A stretch of DNA of 61,749 nucleotides from Micromonospora chalcea. GTDB lineage: Bacteria; Actinomycetota; Actinomycetes; Mycobacteriales; Micromonosporaceae. The stretch is taken from positions 1 to 61,749 of the forward strand of contig NZ_MAGP01000120.1 in assembly GCF_002926165.1 (NCBI RefSeq), given 5' to 3'. Numbering within the stretch: the first letter of the stretch is position 1; every line of letters begins with the position of its first letter. This document shows, piece after piece, positions 50,020-57,323 of the stretch. The notes beneath the pieces are model-generated. The model made no database searches. It was given only the letters and a program-made list of their open reading frames with translations, and was not told the origin of the DNA. The position numbers and the translations under genes were made by a program.

Positions 50020-52413
50020 TCAGAGCTTGTCGATCGGGGCGTGCCGCAGCACCAGCCACATCGTCTGGTCGCCGAAGTCGATCTGCGCCCGGGCGCCCGG
50101 CCCGGCCCCCTCCACCGCCAGCACCCGGCCCAGGCCGTACCGCTGGTGGTTGACCCGGTCCCCGGCCGAGACCTTCGGGGCCTGCTTCAGCTCACTCGCC
50201 GTGGACAGCCGGCTGGCGTCCACGCCCAGCCGCTTCGCCAGCTCGGTCGCCTTCGGCGTGCCGCCGGCGAAGCCGCCGCGGCCCAGGCGGTCCGCCCGGC
50301 CGCCGACGCCGCCGCCCCCGCCACCCCACGAGGTGTACGACCCCTCGGTGCGCTCCCAGCGGACCAGCTCCGGCGGCAGCTCCTCCAGGAACCGCGACGG
50401 CGGGTTGTACGCGGGCGCGCCCCACGCCGACCGGGTCACCGCGCGGGACAGGTAGAGACGCTGGCGGGCCCGGGTGATGCCCACGTACGCCAGCCGCCGC
50501 TCCTCCTCCAGCTCCCGGGTGTCGCCGAGCGAGCGCAGGTGCGGGAAGACGCCGTCCTCCAGGCCGGTCAGGAAGACCACCGGGAACTCCAGGCCCTTGG
50601 CCGTGTGCAGCGTCATCAGCGTGACCACGCCCTGGTGGTCCGGGTCGTCGGAGGGGATCTGGTCGGCGTCGGCGACGAGCGCCACCTGCTCCAGGAACCC
50701 GGCCAGGGTGGCCCGCTCGTCCTCGGCAGCGAGCGCCTCGATCCGTTCGGTGTACTCCCGGGCGACGCTCACCAGCTCCTGGAGGTTGTCCACCCGGCCG
50801 GCGTCCTGCGGGTCGAGGCTCTCCTCCAGCTCGGCCAGGTAGCCCGAGCGGGTCAGCACCGCCTCCAGCACCTCCTCCGGCGTGCCGGTGGCGGCCAGCT
50901 CCCGCGCCGCGTCGAGCAGCGCGACGAACTCGGCGATGCCGTTCGCGGCCCGGGTGGAGATGCCCGGCGCGTCCTTGGCCCGGCGCAGCGCCGCACCGAA
51001 GGAGATGCGGTCGCGCCCGGCCAGCGCCTCCACGCACGCCTCGGCCCGCTCGCCGATGCCCCGGCGCGGGGTGTTCAGGACCCGCCGCAGGCTGACCGTG
51101 TCGTCGTCGTTCACCACCGCGCGCAGGTACGCGAGCGCGTCGCGGACCTCCTTGCGCTCGTAGAAGCGCACCCCGCCGACCACCTTGTAGGGCAGGCCGA
51201 CCCGGATGAACACCTCCTCGAACACGCGGGACATGGCGTTGGTGCGGTAGAAGACGGCCACGTCGCCCGGGCGGGTGTCGCCGTCGTCGACCAGGCGGTC
51301 GATCTCGCGGGCGACCCAGTCGGCCTCGGCGTGCTCGGTGTCGGCGACGTACCCGACGATCTGCTCCCCGGCCCCGGCGTCGCTCCACAGCCGCTTCGGC
51401 TTGCGCGAGGTGTTGCGGTCGATGACCGCGTTCGCCGCGTTGAGGATGGTCTGGGTCGAGCGGTAGTTCTGCTCCAGCAGGATCGTGCGGGCGTCGGTGA
51501 AGTCCCGCTCGAACTCCAGGATGTTGCGGATGGTCGCGCCGCGGAACGCGTAGATCGACTGGTCGGCGTCGCCGACCACGCACAGCTCGGCCGGCGGGAT
51601 CCCCTCGGTGCCGGAGACCAGCTCCTTGATCAGCACGTACTGGGCGTGGTTGGTGTCCTGGTATTCGTCGACCAGCACGTGCCGGAACCGCCGCCGGTAG
51701 CTCTCCGCCACGTACGGGTGCGACTGGAGCAGGTGCACCGTGGTCATGATCAGGTCGTCGAAGTCCAGCGCGTGCGCCTCGCGCAGCCGCCGCTGGTAGA
51801 GCGTGTACGCCTCGGCGAGCGCCCGCTCGTTCGGCCCCTTGGCCCGGCCGGCGAACTCCTCCGGGTCGACCAGCTCGTTCTTCAGGTTCGACACCTGGGC
51901 GGCCAGACCCCGGGCCGGGTAGCGCTTCGGGTCCAGGTCCAGCTCGCGGGCGACCATCTGCATCAGCCGGCGCGAGTCGTCCGCGTCGTAGATCGAGAAC
52001 GTCGACTTCAGGCCGGCGTGCTCGTGCTCGGCCCGCAGGATGCGTACGCACGCGGAGTGGAACGTCGACACCCACATCATCCGGGCGCGCGGGCCGACGA
52101 GCGCGGCCACCCGCTCCTTCATCTCGCCGGCGGCCTTGTTGGTGAAGGTGATCGCGATGATCTCGCCGGGATGCACGTCCCGGGCGGCGAGCAGGTAGGC
52201 GATCCGGTTGGTCAGCACCCGGGTCTTGCCGGAGCCGGCGCCGGCCACGATGAGCAGCGGGGAGCCGGCGTGGGTCACCGCGTCCCGCTGGGGGCCGTTC
52301 AGGCCGTCGAGGAGGGCCTGCGGGTCCGACCCGGGGGCCCCGGGGCGGCGCGGCGGGGTCGGCCGGGACTCCGGCGCAGGCGGGGACGCGGGGATGTCGA
52401 AGAGAGGATGCAT
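50020..52413 (-). CDS. pcrA: UvrD/PcrA-type DNA helicase
   Basis: A 797-residue superfamily 1A 3'-5' helicase for repair and replication restart. Walker A is G-A-G-S-G-K-T (58-64). Further motifs are I-T-F-T-N-K-A-A, V-D-E-Y-Q-D-T-N, G-D-A-D-Q-S-I-Y, Q-N-Y-R-S, T-L-H-T-A-K-G-L-E-F and V-G-I-T-R-A. A Gly-rich spacer leads to a C-terminal Tudor-like domain (V-N-H-Q-R-Y-G-L-G-R-V) that contacts RNA polymerase in homologues. The ATG at 52413 is divergent from the aromatic attenuator and chorismate mutase. Confidence 0.97.
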   Translation of the reverse strand: MHPLFDIPASPPAPESRPTPPRRPGAPGSDPQALLDGLNGPQRDAVTHAGSPLLIVAGAGSGKTRVLTNRIAYLLAARDVHPGEIIAITFTNKAAGEMKERVAALVGPRARMMWVSTFHSACVRILRAEHEHAGLKSTFSIYDADDSRRLMQMVARELDLDPKRYPARGLAAQVSNLKNELVDPEEFAGRAKGPNERALAEAYTLYQRRLREAHALDFDDLIMTTVHLLQSHPYVAESYRRRFRHVLVDEYQDTNHAQYVLIKELVSGTEGIPPAELCVVGDADQSIYAFRGATIRNILEFERDFTDARTILLEQNYRSTQTILNAANAVIDRNTSRKPKRLWSDAGAGEQIVGYVADTEHAEADWVAREIDRLVDDGDTRPGDVAVFYRTNAMSRVFEEVFIRVGLPYKVVGGVRFYERKEVRDALAYLRAVVNDDDTVSLRRVLNTPRRGIGERAEACVEALAGRDRISFGAALRRAKDAPGISTRAANGIAEFVALLDAARELAATGTPEEVLEAVLTRSGYLAELEESLDPQDAGRVDNLQELVSVAREYTERIEALAAEDERATLAGFLEQVALVADADQIPSDDPDHQGVVTLMTLHTAKGLEFPVVFLTGLEDGVFPHLRSLGDTRELEEERRLAYVGITRARQRLYLSRAVTRSAWGAPAYNPPSRFLEELPPELVRWERTEGSYTSWGGGGGGVGGRADRLGRGGFAGGTPKATELAKRLGVDASRLSTASELKQAPKVSAGDRVNHQRYGLGRVLAVEGAGPGARAQIDFGDQTMWLVLRHAPIDKL

Positions 52414-52505
52414 CGCAGTCCGAGTCTATGCCGTCGGCCGGACACTTCCCCGCCCGCGCGGCCGGTCGGCGCCCGGCGGCACGTCTCACCTGTTGGTGCG
52501 TCTTC

Positions 52506-52535
52506 TTGCGCGCCCGCCCGGGTGGTCGGCATACT
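52506..52535 (+). promoter_or_regulatory. Promoter of the leader peptide/chorismate mutase unit
   Basis: TTGCGC (52506-52511), 18-nt spacer, CATACT (52530-52535). The predicted start site is about 52542-52543, which coincides with the GTG of the leader ORF, so the transcript would be leaderless. Confidence 0.5.
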
Positions 52536-52542
52536 CGACGAC

Positions 52543-52608
52543 GTGTTCGATCAGCGCTTCTACTTTTACTACGGCACCGGGAGTCCGGCAGCCGTGGGTC
52601 GCGCCTGA
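52543..52608 (+). CDS. Aromatic leader peptide (attenuator)
   Basis: A 21-codon ORF from GTG 52543 to TGA 52606-52608, with R-F-Y-F-Y-Y at residues 5-10: two Phe and three Tyr in five consecutive codons (another Phe is residue 2). A hairpin begins right at the last Tyr codon: ACGGC/GCCGT and CCGG/CCGG within 52571-52595. The terminator at 52622-52654 follows, then chorismate mutase, whose products lead to Phe and Tyr. This is the layout of a ribosome-dependent transcription attenuator like pheL. There is no clear ribosome-binding site, consistent with a leaderless start. Translation and regulation are inferred, not shown. Confidence 0.7.
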   Translation: MFDQRFYFYYGTGSPAAVGRA

Positions 52609-52621
52609 TCACAGACCTACG

Positions 52622-52654
52622 AAACGCCCCGGGCTCGGAGAGCCCGGGGCGTTT
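52622..52654 (+). terminator. Attenuator terminator before chorismate mutase
   Basis: AAACGCCCCGGGCTC (52622-52636) pairs perfectly with GAGCCCGGGGCGTTT (52640-52654), loop GGA: a 15-bp stem placed between the leader peptide stop and the chorismate mutase ATG (52702). An antiterminator partner upstream is not obvious by eye. Confidence 0.85.
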
Positions 52655-52701
52655 CCGTCCCGGGATCCGGGTACCGGGCCCGAGCCCCGAGAGGGACGAC
52701 G

Positions 52702-53055
52702 ATGATGACTGACGTGGTGGAGTCCAGCGGCAGCCCGGCGCGCAACGGCCGGCCGGCCGCCGCCGCCCCGAGCGGCGCCGCGGCGTCCCGGACCGGCACC
52801 GACGACGCGACGGCCGCCGAGCGGATCGGTGAGATCCGGCGGCGGATCGACGAGATCGACAGCACGCTCATCGCGCTCTGGCAGGAGCGGGCCGCGCTCT
52901 CCCAGGAGGTCGGCGCGACCCGGATGGCCTCCGGTGGGACCCGGCTCGTGCTCTCCCGCGAACGGGAGATCCTGGAGCGGTTCCGGGCCGAGCTCGGCGC
53001 GGACGGCACCCAGCTCGCGCTCCTGCTGCTGCGCGCCGGTCGCGGCCCGCTGTGA
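52702..53055 (+). CDS. Chorismate mutase, AroQ class
   Basis: A 117-residue helical enzyme converting chorismate to prephenate, the first committed step to Phe and Tyr. A disordered Ala-rich start of about 35 residues precedes the AroQ helices: I-G-E-I-R-R-R-I-D-E-I-D, then W-Q-E-R-A-A-L-S-Q-E-V-G-A-T-R, then S-R-E-R-E-I-L-E-R-F. Arginines in these helices bind chorismate. The third helix is short, as in other actinobacterial AroQ proteins. ATG 52702 (or 52705) follows GAGAGGGA. It lies behind a leader peptide and terminator, so control by Phe/Tyr-tRNA charging is likely. Confidence 0.9.
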   Translation: MMTDVVESSGSPARNGRPAAAAPSGAAASRTGTDDATAAERIGEIRRRIDEIDSTLIALWQERAALSQEVGATRMASGGTRLVLSREREILERFRAELGADGTQLALLLLRAGRGPL

Positions 53056-53081
53056 CGCCGTGACGCCCCCGGATACGACGA

Positions 53082-53118
53082 ACCGCCTACCGGCGTCGAG
53101 TTGACGCCGGCAGGCGGT
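53082..53118. terminator. Bidirectional terminator
   Basis: ACCGCCTACCGGCGTC (53082-53097) pairs with GACGCCGGCAGGCGGT (53103-53118), 15 of 16, 5-nt loop, between chorismate mutase and the convergent peptide operon 2. Confidence 0.85.
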
Positions 53119-53128
53119 CCGGTTCGGT

Positions 53129-54145
53129 TCAGGCCGCGTCGTGGGTGACGACGATCTCCCGCTTCTCCGCGAAGTGGCAGGCGCTCGGGTGGTCCGAGCC
53201 CGGCCGGATCTGGAGCAGCGGCACCTCCTGGGCGCAGACGTCCTGCGCCTTCCAGCACCGGGTCCGGAACCGGCAGCCCGAGGGCGGGCTGACCGGCGAG
53301 GGGACGTCGCCCTGGAGCCGGATGATCGCCTTGCTCTCGCGCACCGTCGGGTCGGGCACCGGCACCGCCGACAGCAGCGCCTGGGTGTACGGGTGGGTCG
53401 GACGCTCGTAGATCTCGTCCTCGGTGCCGATCTCCACCATCTTGCCCAGGTACATCACCGCGACCCGGTCGGAGAGGTGACGCACCACCGACAGGTCGTG
53501 GGCGATGAAGACGTACGACAGGCCGAACTCGCCCTGGAGCTTCTCCAGCAGGTTCATCACCTGCGCCTGGATGGAGACGTCCAGCGCCGACACCGGCTCG
53601 TCGCAGACGATCACCTCGGGCCGCAGCGCCAGCGCCCGGGCGATGCCGATGCGCTGCCGCTGGCCGCCGGAGAACTGGTGCGGGTACCGGTTGATGTGCT
53701 CCGGGTTGAGGCCGACCAGGTCGAGCAGCTCCTTGACCTTGGTGCGCCGGCTGCCGCGCGGAGCCACCTCGGGGTGGATCTCGAACGGCTCGCCGATCAG
53801 GTCACCCACCGTCATCCGGGGGTTGAGCGAGGTGTACGGGTCCTGCATCACCAGCTGGATCTGCCGGCGCAGCCGACGCAGCGCGCCACCGGAGAGCTTG
53901 GAGATGTCCTGGCCCTTGTAGAGCACCTGGCCGCCGGTCGGCTTCTCCAGGTTCATCAGCACCCGGGCCAGCGTGGACTTGCCACAGCCGGACTCGCCGA
54001 CCACGCCGAGCGTCTCGCCGGCCTTGAGGTCGAAGGAGACGCCGTCGACCGCCTTGACGTGGCCGATGGTCTTCTTGAACACCACGCCCCGGGTCACGGG
54101 GTAGTGCTTGACCAGGTCACGAACCTCGATGATGTTCTCAGTCAC
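53129..54145 (-). CDS. Peptide ABC ATP-binding protein 2 (DppF-type)
   Basis: A 338-residue ATPase, last gene of operon 2. F-K-K-T-I-G-H-V-K-A-V-D-G-V-S precedes Walker A G-E-S-G-C-G-K-S-T. The signature is F-S-G-G-Q-R-Q-R-I and Walker B is I-V-C-D-E-P-V-S-A-L-D. The C-terminal C-R-F-R-T-R-C-W and A-C-H-F-A-E are conserved. Long stretches are identical to the DppF-type ATPase at 38019-39047. Starts 8 nt inside the DppD-type gene. Confidence 0.96.
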   Translation of the reverse strand: MTENIIEVRDLVKHYPVTRGVVFKKTIGHVKAVDGVSFDLKAGETLGVVGESGCGKSTLARVLMNLEKPTGGQVLYKGQDISKLSGGALRRLRRQIQLVMQDPYTSLNPRMTVGDLIGEPFEIHPEVAPRGSRRTKVKELLDLVGLNPEHINRYPHQFSGGQRQRIGIARALALRPEVIVCDEPVSALDVSIQAQVMNLLEKLQGEFGLSYVFIAHDLSVVRHLSDRVAVMYLGKMVEIGTEDEIYERPTHPYTQALLSAVPVPDPTVRESKAIIRLQGDVPSPVSPPSGCRFRTRCWKAQDVCAQEVPLLQIRPGSDHPSACHFAEKREIVVTHDAA

Positions 54146-55181
54146 GGTTCACCAGTTCCTCGGCGAAGTGGCAGGCGCTGGCCCGGCCGTTGCCCAGTTG
54201 CAGCAGCGGCGGGACCTTCTCCCGGCACACCGGCTGCGCCATCGGGCAGCGCGGGTTGAACGCGCAGCCCGGTGGGATGTTCATCAGGTTCGGCGGGAGG
54301 CCCTTGATCGTGCGGAGCTCCTGGCCCTTCTCGTCCATCCGCGGGATCGAGTTGAGCAGGCCGAGCGTGTACGGGTGTGCCGGCTTGCGGTACAGGTCGT
54401 AGACGTCGGCTTCCTCGACGATCCGGCCGGCGTACATGACCGCGATCCGGTCCGCGACGTCGGCGACCACGCCGAGGTCGTGGGTGATCAGGATCATGCC
54501 CATCTGCCGTTCCCGCTGGAGCTCACCGAGCAGGTCCATGATCTGGGCCTGCACGGTCACGTCCAGGGCGGTGGTCGGCTCGTCGGCGATCAGCACCTCG
54601 GGGTCCAGCGCCAGCGACATGGCGATCATGGCGCGCTGCCGCATACCGCCGGAGAACTGGTGCGGGTAGTTGCTGAACCGGCCCTTGGCGTTGGGGATCT
54701 TCACCTGGTCGAGCATCTCGATCGCGCGCTTCTTGGCGTCCGAGCGGCTCATGCCGCGCCGGATGCGGAACTGCTCGGCGATCTGGAAGCCGACTGTGAA
54801 AACCGGGTTGAGGGCCGAGAGCGAGTCCTGGAAGATCATGGCGATGCCCTCGCCCCGGATCCGCCGCCGCTGCTCGGGGGACATGGTGAGCATGTCCTTG
54901 CCGTGGAAGCGGACCTGGCCGCCGGTGACGAACCCGGGCGGGGTGTCCAGGATGCCCATGATGGTCTGCGCGGTGACGCTCTTGCCGGAGCCCGATTCGC
55001 CGAGCACGGCGAGGGTCTCCCCCGCGTCGACGTGGTACGTGACTCCGTTGATGACCTTGGCGACGCCGTCCCGGGTACGGAACTCCACCCGAAGGTCGTC
55101 GACCTCGAGCAGCCGGCCCGAGGGGCGACCGGATCCGTCGGCGCCCGGCGCGGACTGCTCGGACACGAGAATGTCGGACAA
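54138..55181 (-). CDS. Peptide ABC ATP-binding protein 2 (DppD-type)
   Basis: A 347-residue ATPase. Walker A is G-E-S-G-S-G-K-S-V, the signature is F-S-G-G-M-R-Q-R-A and Walker B is L-I-A-D-E-P-T-T-A-L-D. The C-terminal domain has C-A-F-N-P-R-C-P. Residues 1-25 are a variable acidic/Ser extension. It starts 10 nt after the DppC-type stop. Paralogue of 36998-38035. Confidence 0.96.
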   Translation of the reverse strand: MSDILVSEQSAPGADGSGRPSGRLLEVDDLRVEFRTRDGVAKVINGVTYHVDAGETLAVLGESGSGKSVTAQTIMGILDTPPGFVTGGQVRFHGKDMLTMSPEQRRRIRGEGIAMIFQDSLSALNPVFTVGFQIAEQFRIRRGMSRSDAKKRAIEMLDQVKIPNAKGRFSNYPHQFSGGMRQRAMIAMSLALDPEVLIADEPTTALDVTVQAQIMDLLGELQRERQMGMILITHDLGVVADVADRIAVMYAGRIVEEADVYDLYRKPAHPYTLGLLNSIPRMDEKGQELRTIKGLPPNLMNIPPGCAFNPRCPMAQPVCREKVPPLLQLGNGRASACHFAEELVNRD

Positions 55182-55191
55182 CTCAGTTCCC

Positions 55192-56175
55192 CTATCGAAG
55201 CTTCGGGTCGAGGGCCTCGCGGACCGCCTCGCCGAGCATGACGAAGCTCAGCACTGCGGCGACGAGGAACGCGGAGGGGAAGAACAGCAGGTACGGCGAG
55301 ACCCGGATGTAGTTCTGCGCCTCGCTGATCATGATGCCCCAGGAGACGACCGGGCTCTTCAGGCCGATGCCCAGGAACGAGAGCGTGGCCTCCGCGCCGA
55401 TGAACGAGCCGACCATGATCGTGCCGTAGACCAGAAGCGGGGCCAGGCAGTTCGGCAGCAGGTGCTTGAGGATGATCCGGCCGGTGCTGGCGCCGAGCGC
55501 GCGGGCCGCGACGATGTAGTCGGCCTCCTTGGTGGCGAGCACCGAGGAGCGCATCAGCCGCATCACCACCGGCCAGCTCAGCACGCTCAGGGACAGGATG
55601 ACCAGGCCCATGATCGTCCACTCGCCGTTGTCGGTGCCGGAGCCGTTGAACGTGGTCAGGATGACGATCGAGCCGAGCACGAACGGCAGGCCGAAGAAGA
55701 TGTCCGCGACACGGGACAGCAGCGCGTCCACCCAGCCGCCGCGGTAGCCGGCGATGATGCCCATCGTGCCGCCGACGAGCAGCGTCAGGACGGTGGAGAC
55801 CACTGCGACCACGATCGAGGCGCGGGCGCCGTAGATGACCCGGGCGTAGACGTCGCGGCCCTGCACGTCGTAGCCGAACCAGGCGGCCGACGACGGCTCG
55901 ACCCGGCTGCGGTCCAGCGAGCCGTTGACCGCGTCGCCGGAGGTGAACAGCCACGGGAAGGCCGCCATCACGAGGAAGATCAGGATGATCGTCGCCGAGA
56001 TCCAGAACAGCGGCTTGCGGCGCAGGTCGATCCAGGCGTCACCGAGCAGGCCACGCGGCTTGTTCTGCTTCGCGCTCTCCGGCAGGCCCGCGTTGGTGGG
56101 CGCGCCCGACCCCGCCTCGGTGGGCATGGTCGCGGGCGGCGTCGACACGATCGACGCGGTATTCGGGTCACTCAT
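55192..56175 (-). CDS. Peptide ABC permease 2 (DppC-type)
   Basis: A 327-residue permease. A soluble N-terminus of about 50 residues precedes six helices. It has F-G-Y-D-V-Q-G-R-D-V-Y-A-R, the canonical form of the motif that carries Cys in the operon 1 protein, the EAA loop T-K-E-A-D-Y-I-V-A-A-R-A-L-G-A, and the end L-D-P-K-L-R. The gap of 75 nt to the DppB-type gene is larger than elsewhere in the operon and contains a GCGCGGG...CCCGCGC stem (about 56189-56218). Confidence 0.95.
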   Translation of the reverse strand: MSDPNTASIVSTPPATMPTEAGSGAPTNAGLPESAKQNKPRGLLGDAWIDLRRKPLFWISATIILIFLVMAAFPWLFTSGDAVNGSLDRSRVEPSSAAWFGYDVQGRDVYARVIYGARASIVVAVVSTVLTLLVGGTMGIIAGYRGGWVDALLSRVADIFFGLPFVLGSIVILTTFNGSGTDNGEWTIMGLVILSLSVLSWPVVMRLMRSSVLATKEADYIVAARALGASTGRIILKHLLPNCLAPLLVYGTIMVGSFIGAEATLSFLGIGLKSPVVSWGIMISEAQNYIRVSPYLLFFPSAFLVAAVLSFVMLGEAVREALDPKLR

Positions 56176-56250
56176 GCCCGTACCTCGCTGCGCTCGGCGC
56201 GGGCGTGGTTACCCGCGCAGACTGCTGGGACGTTTCGTACGCTGCGGCGG

Positions 56251-57177
56251 TCACTCATAGCGGATCCTCGGGTCGAGGGCGGCGTAGAGCAGGTCCACCA
56301 CCAGGTTCATGATGAGATAGACGAGCACCAACACCACGACGATGCCGACAACGGTAGCGCTCTCCTTGGTGACGATCGAGCGGAGCACCTGACGGCCGAT
56401 GCCGTTGATGCCGAAGATGCCCTCCGTCACGATCGCGCCACCCATCAGCGCGCCGAGGTCGGTGCCGAGCAGGGTGACCACCGGGATGAGCGAGTTGCGC
56501 AGCAGGTGCACGCCGACCACGCGGCGCATCGGGAGGCCCTTGGCGATCGCGGTGCGGACGTAGTCGGCACGCCGGTTCTCGGCGATGCTCGTACGCGCCA
56601 CCCGGGCGATGTACGCCATCGATGCGCTTCCGAGCACGAAGCCCGGCACGATCAGTTCACTGAACCGCATCTCGTTGGACACGGTCGGGTTGATGATGCC
56701 CCACTTCACGCCGAGCAGCCACTGCAGCACGAAGCCGATGACGAAGACCGGGAGGGCGATCAGGAAGAGGGTGGAGACCAGGACCAGGTTGTCCAGGAAG
56801 CCGTTGCGCCGCAGGCCGGTGAGGATGCCGGCGCCGAGACCGATCACGGCCTCGATGGCGAGGGCGACCACCGCCAGCTTCAGGGTGTTCGGGTACGACG
56901 TGGCGATGATGTCGCTGATCTCGCGACCGCCGAACGTGATACCGAAGTCACCCTGCAGAAGGTTCTTCATGTAGCTGGCGTACTGCACCCAGATCGACTC
57001 GTCGAGGTTGTACTTCTCGGTCATCATGGCGCGGTAGTTCGGCGGGCAACCGCGGTCGCCGCACTTGCCGGCGAAGGGGTCACCGGGCACTGACCAGACG
57101 AGCCAGTAGATCAGGAACGTCGTACCGATGAACACCGGCACGAGTTGCAGCAGCCGTCTCAAGAGATAACGGCCCAT
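56251..57177 (-). CDS. Peptide ABC permease 2 (DppB-type)
   Basis: A 308-residue permease. It starts M-G-R-Y-L-L-R-R-L-L-Q, with six helices, G-D-F-G-I-T-F-G in the external loop, the EAA loop R-T-A-I-A-K-G-L, and the end L-D-P-R-I-R-Y-E, identical to its operon 1 counterpart. The extracytoplasmic loop carries a Cys pair in G-K-C-G-D-R-G-C-P-P-N-Y, absent from operon 1, which may form a disulfide. Confidence 0.95.
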   Translation of the reverse strand: MGRYLLRRLLQLVPVFIGTTFLIYWLVWSVPGDPFAGKCGDRGCPPNYRAMMTEKYNLDESIWVQYASYMKNLLQGDFGITFGGREISDIIATSYPNTLKLAVVALAIEAVIGLGAGILTGLRRNGFLDNLVLVSTLFLIALPVFVIGFVLQWLLGVKWGIINPTVSNEMRFSELIVPGFVLGSASMAYIARVARTSIAENRRADYVRTAIAKGLPMRRVVGVHLLRNSLIPVVTLLGTDLGALMGGAIVTEGIFGINGIGRQVLRSIVTKESATVVGIVVVLVLVYLIMNLVVDLLYAALDPRIRYE

Positions 57178-57269
57178 GGGGTGGTCCTCCAGACAGGGAG
57201 CGCCGGGGCGGGCCGGCGCGGCGGCGACAACGTTGCGAGGGGTTCGTTGTACACCCCCTCGCGGAACGG

Positions 57270-57309
57270 CCCCGGGTCGGGCTCACCGGTAGGCGAGCCC
57301 GACCCGGGG
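57270..57309 (-). terminator. Intra-operon hairpin after binding-protein gene 2
   Basis: CCCCGGGTCGGGCTC (57270-57284) pairs perfectly with GAGCCCGACCCGGGG (57295-57309), 10-nt loop. It lies 14 nt past the binding-protein stop and ahead of the permease gene, the same position as the hairpin in operon 1. Confidence 0.85.
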
Positions 57310-57323
57310 TCAGAGCGTTCGGA

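Noticed and set aside
50192..52612. Second minus-strand frame of 806 codons over pcrA
   Set aside because: It is frame-shifted relative to the intact helicase and has an Arg/Gly/Ala composition typical of GC-rich shadows.
56176..56250. Extra small gene between the two permease genes of peptide operon 2
   Set aside because: The 75-nt gap has no plausible start with ribosome-binding site; it shows only a GC-rich stem.
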